From: Whalleya microplaca
Taxonomy: Eukaryota; Ascomycota; Sordariomycetes; Xylariales; Xylariaceae
DNA: 64,000 bases
Reading direction: 5' to 3'
Assembly (NCBI GenBank): GCA_022497155.1
Contig: MU385743.1
Coordinates: forward strand, 1 to 64,000
Part shown: positions 57,276 to 64,000 of the stretch, piece after piece
How positions within the stretch are numbered: position 1 is the first letter of the stretch
Layout: each line of letters starts with the position of its first letter
Program-made: the position numbers and the translations under genes
Notes under the pieces: model-generated
Database searches by the model: none
Told to the model about the DNA's origin: nothing
What the model saw: only the letters and a program-made list of their open reading frames with translations

Positions 57276-59429
57276 GTTATATCAGCCAAATGAATGATGA
57301 ATAAGGTCAGTTTTTGATAGAATGCCTTTGAGCGCTCAATATTCTCTACGGACTTACGAAGATAAGTACTTCGCACATATGACTGATATGCTTGTGTTTA
57401 CAGGAACCTTCTATTTTGAAGCAATCTGTTAATACTCTCCAGCAACAGGATGTTTTGTACCATGCAGGATAGCAGATAGTTTTATTAACCTAGCAACATA
57501 ATCATAATTCTCATGTATTATAAGGATCAGCTTACATTATGCATACAGGATACCTTATGAGGTAATGCATATGCGATGCAGGGGACTACAGCCAAGTGCA
57601 TTGTGATAACATTGTTCAAGGTGTCTCCTGTGGAAAAGTCTAGATCAACTGCACGGGACTACCAAACATCCTTATAACTAATAAGGAGTGTCCTTTTGTA
57701 GAGTTTGGCAGGACTTGAGCCGACCACCAATCGAGATGTAGATGTGTCTCACAGTCAAGGAACAATTTGACTCTGTGATACCAACATCAAGCCAAGCTTG
57801 CTGGATTGTTGGGATGCCTACGCTCGAGAAGCAGGTCTTAGACTCAACAAGAAGTTGGCTAGACTATGTAATAAGGGGCAAGGTATCCGTGAAGTATCTT
57901 GCAAAGATTTCATGTAAGTTCGACTTGACAAGCTGATGCAATATCATTTATTAGAAAAAACGGACAAGAAAGAACGCGAGACCAGTCATAGGATAAGAAG
58001 AGACTACATTGAGAAGTAATACAAGTTTGGTCTTGTAAAGAGGTCTGTTGGTTGACATTGAGTTCGTATGTACTACCACACTTCTGGCTCGTTTGCGGTC
58101 GCACCAAACAGTCGGGACAATGGCGCCTTGAATTAGCTGTCAATGTGAGGAAATTGCACTGCCAGCCCTTTAAAGATCAAACACTCGAAGTCACGAAAGT
58201 GCTTGTGAAGGCAAACATTCAAATGATACAATGTTGCTTTTAAATAGCATCTGCGAATGCAAGCTATTACTATGTACTTACGTGTGCGTTTCTATTAACG
58301 GAGCATTTCAACCCACATTCTAGTGTCGCAGCATTGGGTAATTCATGTCAGCTCTCTCCAAGTGGATAGGTAGGCAGGCTCGCAGGTTACTACCTACGTG
58401 TGTACATACGTAGGTAGCTGGTCGGCCGTCAGGCTGGCAGGACTGGTTGCTAGCTTGCCCGGGTCTAGATTACCTAGCGGACAGATCGACGGATCGTCAC
58501 ATAGCGTCATACTGTCTTTTCAGCAAAGTTCCCCTCCCGCCGAGACAAAGTTCAGATGATAGCTGCCTCGATGCAACCTACAAAGAGCCTTGCTAGATGA
58601 TCCTCCTGTTGACACTTGTTGACACTTGTTGAGGCAACTGAAGAGAAGAAAAGTTGGAAAAAGAAAGATCTGCCAGGCCTGCTAGGAAGACAACTCATCG
58701 ATGCTAGGACATACGACTTCCGAGGGGCACTCCTCAGAGCAAACTTGGACATGATCGGTGGACAGACCCTCATGCGAACCAATCACAGGAACATCGAGCC
58801 CGGCAATCTTGAAACAGCTTTTCTGCATGGGTCTTCAACCGAATGCAGAATCCCTGTGCTAGTCAAAGCGGATGAAAGCTAATCCAGCTTGACAGGCCTG
58901 AAGCCTGCAAGGTGATCGCCCCATCGCGGCCTTTGATTGGAGGCTTCTTCCCACCCTCGCGCGTGTTTCGAAACACTGAGGCGGTCCAGGGTGGTCCAGG
59001 ATGGTCCCCGAGGTTGTTTCAAGTTGAGCCAACCATCGAACCGCGTCCAGTCTATCAGCTCCCTTTTGCACCATCCCTGCATAAGTTCTGCCAAACGGCT
59101 TGATCGCTAGAGAGGCTCATTCGACTGATGAACGATTCTTACCAGGATAGGATGACGGCCGTCGGGTGCATCGGGGTCGTGGACGCCACGATGAACATGG
59201 GCAACGAATACGGGGTTGGTTGGATGCAATATATCACAAGGTAGCCGCATGCAGCCGAGTGATTCCCAATCTATCCAACGTAAGTTTACAATTCTACCGT
59301 TCTTCCATCAACCGTTCTTTCTTTTCGACCTGGACCTGATCGGCTGGCCCTTTACGATCCTACCTTGTATTAACGCTACACATTTTGGAAGACAAGTTGT
59401 ACAGCGCCGGTCGACACAGTTTCAGCTAG
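57276..59429. other. Intergenic, 2.15 kb
   Basis: Spacer before the C2H2 factor gene. The part after about 58.3 kb is more GC-rich and probably contains its promoter and long 5' leader, including frames at 58616-58882 and 58912-59103 that could be upstream ORFs. A perfect hairpin is at 58390-58417. Confidence 0.45.
58390..58417. repeat. Perfect inverted repeat (10-bp arms)
   Basis: CTACCTACGT and ACGTAGGTAG are separated by eight bases. It lies about 1 kb upstream of the C2H2 gene in DNA rich in TAGGTAG words. It may be a palindromic protein-binding site or a repeat end. Confidence 0.5.
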
Positions 59430-60963
59430 ATGGATCAACCGTCGAGGATACTGGCACAGGCTAGAGAGCAGCTCGAAGCTCTCAAGCAGTCTGGACTCAG
59501 TCGTGATGATTTGCTAGCGCTCTTGGAGGAGGACACACAGCAACAGGCACAGCAACAGCCGCGTAATACGGCAGCTGGAGGTACGAGAGACACTCCGTCG
59601 ATCTCAACTTGCCAATCGTTAACCTATCGCGACAGACTCAGCATCTCCTAGCATCCCCAACTTTAGCTACAGAGACATCAACAACTCCTTCAACCCTCCC
59701 CCTCCCTACCGAGCATCTGTAGCGTCCACCTCCAGCTCATCGAGTCGGGACAGCGTCTTCTCCTCGGCTTCGGCCCGAAGTTCTGTATCGTCAACGACCA
59801 ACCCCACGACCGAAGCAAAGTTCTGGTGCACATCATGTGATAAGACGTTTAAGAGGAAATTCGATTGGAAGCGACACGAGGAAGAATTCCACGAGAGATC
59901 GCGCAAATACCCCTGCCCTAACTGCAACCAGAGCTTCTGGGGATCGAACACGTTTAATCAGCATCACAAGTCTGCTCACGGCTGCAAGACTTGCCATCAT
60001 GCGGATTCTGTCGTGAAACATATGCCAAAGAGGAGGGCGTGGGGCTGTGGGTTCTGTGCTGCTATGCATTCCAAGTTTGAGAAGCATATTGATCACGTCG
60101 CCGCACACTTCGAATCGGGCAGCACCAAGGCAGACTGGCTACACTCAAACGTTATATACGGTCTACTACACCAGCATCTAGTCCACGAGGCGTGGAAGGC
60201 ATTGATCGCGCGGAAGCAGAACAGATTTAATGGGCACCAGCCCATGTTCAGCTGGAGTCCGGAGTCCACCGGCCGCGCTCAAGGGTTCGTGGAGAACGAA
60301 AACCCCGGGCAGTTGCAGGATTTACTGGAATTCTTTAATGGCACCAAGGAATCAGCTGAAAAGATCGTAGACGAGGCATATACCTGCGTTCACGTCATAT
60401 TCCGGCCCAGGTCCTCGCCTACAAGTCCAGGATCTACGCTGCAGCTCAGCCCGACTTCGCCGAGCAATTCGTACAAGCATGTCTCCTTGATGCCGAAAAC
60501 GGGGAGGGAACCAAGGCGCACGGCCTCAACCTCCGCAGTACCAAGCGCAAGCAGCGTTAGCTTAAGTCGAGGAGCTTCAACCTCAACCAAAAACCGGCGT
60601 ACCGTTGCTCATACAACTCCGGTAAACACGTCAAATATAGGAGCCTCGTCAGCAGTGCAGCACCGTCCTATGGTCAACATGTACCAGAGCCAGAGCTCGT
60701 TACAATCTACGGAATCGCAGCCTCGAAGCTTCGCGTCCCATGCCGACAAAGAGCTGCCACCAGCGCCACTAGCGCCAGCCTCCCCGATGGACATGAACTT
60801 CCCCTATTACCAGGCTACGGCACCGGAGTTTCTAGCGCCGCTCGATCTTAGCGACGACTGGCACAGCTTGACGAGCACCCTGGTCGAGGAGCGATCCTCG
60901 TTGGCTGCTTCTGCGTTCCCCATGACCTGGGACGACTTGGGTCAATACCAGACGCATTCTTAG
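59430..60963 (+). CDS. C2H2 zinc-finger transcription factor, 492 aa
   Basis: Two exons: 59430-59580 and 59636-60963. The first exon encodes a short helix and a Gln-rich run. The second begins with a Ser/Pro-rich stretch, then a classical C2H2 finger FWCTSCDKTFKRKFDWKRH..H (Cys115, Cys118, His131, His136), a second finger YPCPNCNQSFWGSNTFNQHH and a third less regular one (GCGFCAAMHSKFEKHIDHVAAH). A conserved helical region (WLHSNVIYGLLHQHLVHEAW) follows, then a long Ser/Thr/Pro-rich disordered tail ending with an acidic-hydrophobic stretch, possibly an activation region. This layout is common in uncharacterised Pezizomycotina regulators. Targets are unknown; it lies about 2 kb from the fusion gene and could be independent of it. 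Confidence 0.85.
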
Positions 60964-62701
60964 GTTTATCTTACAGAGGGGTAGAAATGAGGGGTTCGTA
61001 ATGTGTTATGCCCCGAGCCTTCAAGCCAAGCTCGGCTGGATCGCATAATGTAATGATCGTATTGATAGTGCTAAATTGTCCGGAAGCGTGCTTCGCGTTG
61101 ACGTGCCGATCGCAAATACAGAGTATTTCATACACCGCCGGTTCGCGCCCTGGCTCCTCGTGATACATGTGCATATGCAATGTGTACAGTAGGACATGAG
61201 CGTTGGCTTATTGCCCACTAAGGCTACACCAACCAAAATCTCACCGACGCCGCTCATGCAGATAGCCCATGCTGACAACTACGCCGCCTTCGAATAGCTG
61301 CACCGCCTTGCCTCCCTCTCCTGAAACGAGCTGAGGGTTACCTCACCTGAAGTGTTACCCCACCTGAGTCCACCGCACTAAAATTGTTACGCCACCCGCA
61401 GTCGAGTCGGACCATTGCAATTAATATGCCTTATCCAGCCTCCAAGGACTTGTAGTTTCTATTTAATTCCTTCGTGCTGTCGGAAGTTTACGGTGGTGGT
61501 CGGTAATTGATATAGGCCAGCCCCTCTATGCATGCATACACAGTATATACTTGGCATTTCACCTTGGGATCTTAGATGGGAGTGTAAGTAGGTCCTGCGT
61601 ACATCACATCAAAAATTGAAGGCGACTGCGTACCTCCTGTGATACTGGTGCTATACTGACACTGGGTGGACTTTTTCCTACTCGTTGTGGGTGAACGAGT
61701 CGTGTTCATTCGTGGGCCTACTGTGGATGAATATGGGACGTACATAGGTGGATATAGGAGAGTGGTAAATATATACGCCAACAATCCGTCTGTCCTTCTT
61801 GCTCGGTAAAGATCTGAATGCTCTGGAACATTATGTTTACCACTGTATATAAGTCCTTGTATTTCGTAGCAAGACCGCCGGAGTGAAGGCTGCGGCGGTT
61901 TGATTTTTATAGAAGATGAGGACAATTCCCCGGGCAATACCTAGGTATGGCTTATTAGATTGGTCTAATGCGCAGTACGCATCATGCATTTATGCTGGCT
62001 TTATTTCGATACTGCAGCTGTCGTATGCGCCGTGGATTATGTAACGCGGGTCACTGGCTGTGCTTCGGTACTCCAGTCATCATATGCGCCCCGACTCGTG
62101 AGAGACCGTTTCTCCTTTGTAGTTCTTACAGATAGACAGTTAGATAGACCTCTTAAGCCCTTCGAACGCAATTGATGAGGAGCCAGAATAACTACCATAA
62201 TAATAATAGCAATCACATGACTTGAAGACAACATCACAGCGATTCAGGTCTACGTGTGGCTACAACCTAGCATCTCTCTAATATAATGAACTCTACATAA
62301 CTACAGAAATGTCTAGAGGCTATACGAGGAGCTAGAATGGTTTATAAAATCTCAATAGTTATATCCGGAAATACGTTAAAACAGGTTTACTATTAATGGC
62401 ACTGATGATTATATCCTCAGTTAGGAAATTGTCAAGGACCTGGCCTCTATGGTTAATCATTAACGAAATACCTATAGGCTATGAAATGCCTTAATTGACC
62501 AAGAAAGAGATGCAAGGGACTTGAGGGTGACAGTACAAAATGAATAAAGATATACTTCAGGAATCCTCGAGGTGAGGCTGGAGTGAAGTGCATAAGAGGC
62601 TATGTGTTATACGTTGTGGGTCAAACAACCAGAACATACCATAAGAAGGTCTATGAGATTGCACAAACAAGGGCCGAAGAATGATCAAAAATATAGAACA
62701 C
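60964..62701. other. Intergenic, 1.74 kb, partly repeat-derived
   Basis: The first kilobase holds no clear gene; a 121-codon frame on the minus strand (61572-61937) lacks motifs. Two copies of GTTACCYCACCTGA lie at 61336-61367. From about 62290 the DNA shares a phrase with the worn repeat at 1935-1962 and looks like decayed retrotransposon sequence. Confidence 0.45.
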
Positions 62702-62773
62702 TAGCTTCAATCCGTTTCGATCGGATGACCTCCGGGTTATGAGCCCGGCGCGCTTCCGCTGCGCCATGAAGCT
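62702..62773 (-). tRNA. Initiator tRNA-Met (CAU)
   Basis: The minus strand folds into a complete 72-nt cloverleaf. Acceptor AGCTTCA pairs with TGAAGCT (A1:U72), D-arm is GCGC-AGCGGAA-GCGC, anticodon arm is CCGGG-CTCATAA-CCCGG, variable region is AGGTC, T-arm is ATCCG-ATCGAAA-CGGAT and the discriminator is A. The A1:U72 pair, three G:C pairs next to the anticodon loop, and A54 with A60 in the T-loop are hallmarks of eukaryotic initiator tRNA rather than elongator tRNA-Met. There is no intron. A T-rich run (TTTCTTT-like) further downstream could end transcription. Confidence 0.92.
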
Positions 62774-64000
62774 TTTTGTTGTGTGGTTGGAAAAGTTGTG
62801 GTGTTATTGTGCACTATGGGTACCTGTGCCCTACCGAAGTATGACTCACATGGGCCGCTGCCGGAGACACTCCCACGACATGACAGCCCTTCCAGATGAA
62901 ATCCAATATCACTTGGATTTTTTCTGCTTTTCTTTCCAATACTAACTGACAGCGTTGTGGTTTATGTAAGAAGCAATTTTGTTATTTTTTCATAGTTGAT
63001 CAACTTCGTCTTGCGCATCGGCTTGTACCACCACACAAACAGCGATTCTTTTAACAGGATATTCGCAGTCATGGCGATGAGCGACTTACTAGATCGAAAT
63101 GGTGAGAAATTTTTGAAATGAGCCCTAGTAGCACATCTTTAGCTTGAGGCTAAACTAGACTTAAAAGTAGAGTAGTTCATTATTGACAATAAAAGTTACT
63201 GGCAGCCCTAATATGTGTACGCGTTTAACATAGCTGACATCACGATAATGAGATAATAGAGATGCGCCGAAGACCGTTATATAGAAATATAATTCAGACA
63301 CGCCAATTCCCAATGCAAAGTTACATGCCGACTGGACTTATATCACTAGGCGAAGGAATCAACAGCTTTGTCGCACAAAAAAAATGGCTAGCATATATAG
63401 AAGAACTATTTGACTATACCTTAGGCAACGTACTTAAGAGCATTTTAAGAAACGAAAGGCAACATTTGTGTATAGTACTTTAAGTCAAACTTCCGGAAAC
63501 TCTCAATGCGTAGTCGACCTTGTCAACGAATAACTAGACTGCGATGCAGGCGCCCTTCTTGCAGATGTGTAAATGGGATAGGTAGTTGTAGACTTTGGAG
63601 ATGTATAATTCTCGTTTCTTAGCTACATCAATTAGTGAAGTAAGTTTGCGCTACCTAATATTCCAAGCCAAATGTTAGACTTATAAGATAACTAACTTAA
63701 GCTTTACGAATATCCTAACCAGAACTCTAATTATGCATTTATTACAACCAACTTGACCCATCGAATAGGTCTGGCAATACAGTTTGTAACAGGCAAATGC
63801 TGCATTTTACCCGAAATAAAGGGTATTGCAGGATCTGACGTTTCTGCCATTATCCAGGTAGACTACTATGTACGTAAAGGATATCTTGAGCACACGTAAT
63901 CTTCAGTATTTTTAAATGGAGACGTATTATGAATGATTATGTGTCAAACCCTGGTTGCCACGTGCGGGAACTCTTCACCACGCCTAGAATGAGAAAGAAT
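62774..64000. other. Window end, no gene seen
   Basis: AT-rich DNA. A 73-codon frame at 63262-63483 has no motif. No repeat boundary was recognised. Confidence 0.5.

Noticed and set aside
61572..61937. 121-codon minus-strand frame
   Set aside because: Ser/Thr/Tyr-rich chance composition with no motif or homologue recognised.

Overview
This window looks like nuclear DNA of a filamentous ascomycete (Pezizomycotina, probably Sordariomycetes; the class is an inference). Most genes carry short (about 48-70 bp) GT..AG introns, many with CTAAC/CTGAC-like branch points. The families are typical of moulds: Pth11-like receptor, siderophore-type MFS, CE5 cutinase and acetylxylan esterase, HET domain, Zn(II)2Cys6, P450, fungal golgin. 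Exon models below were joined by hand wherever splice sites kept the frame and restored a known family motif.

Layout. 0-5 kb: a poly-A tract, two small hypothetical genes and 3.8 kb of AT-rich, transposon-worn DNA. 5-12.5 kb: a Pth11-like seven-helix receptor, a membrane-anchored S33 peptidase and a siderophore-type transporter. 14-17.4 kb: an AGC-kinase-like/ankyrin gene cut in two by a 693-bp inverted-repeat element. 19-25 kb: acetylxylan esterase, guanine deaminase and a sugar transporter. 27.5-33.5 kb: a conserved GC-rich block with a Rud3-type golgin and Lunapark, transcribed divergently. 35-40 kb: an RNase H-like protein, a cutinase and a small ABM-domain protein.

41-57 kb is the most interesting part: an isocyanide-synthase-like gene (DIT1/PvcA family), a protein with two tandem Zn(II)2Cys6 clusters joined to a HET domain, a P450, an MFS exporter of the monocarboxylate type, and a fusion of a diaminopropionate ammonia-lyase-like enzyme with an M20 amidohydrolase. 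Together they resemble an uncharacterised isocyanide-type biosynthetic neighbourhood: core enzyme, tailoring oxidase, transporter, amino-acid enzyme and candidate regulator. Co-regulation is inferred, not shown. A C2H2 factor (59.4-61 kb) and an initiator tRNA-Met gene (62.7 kb) follow, in DNA again carrying repeat relics.

No rRNA, CRISPR array or bacterial-type operon was seen.
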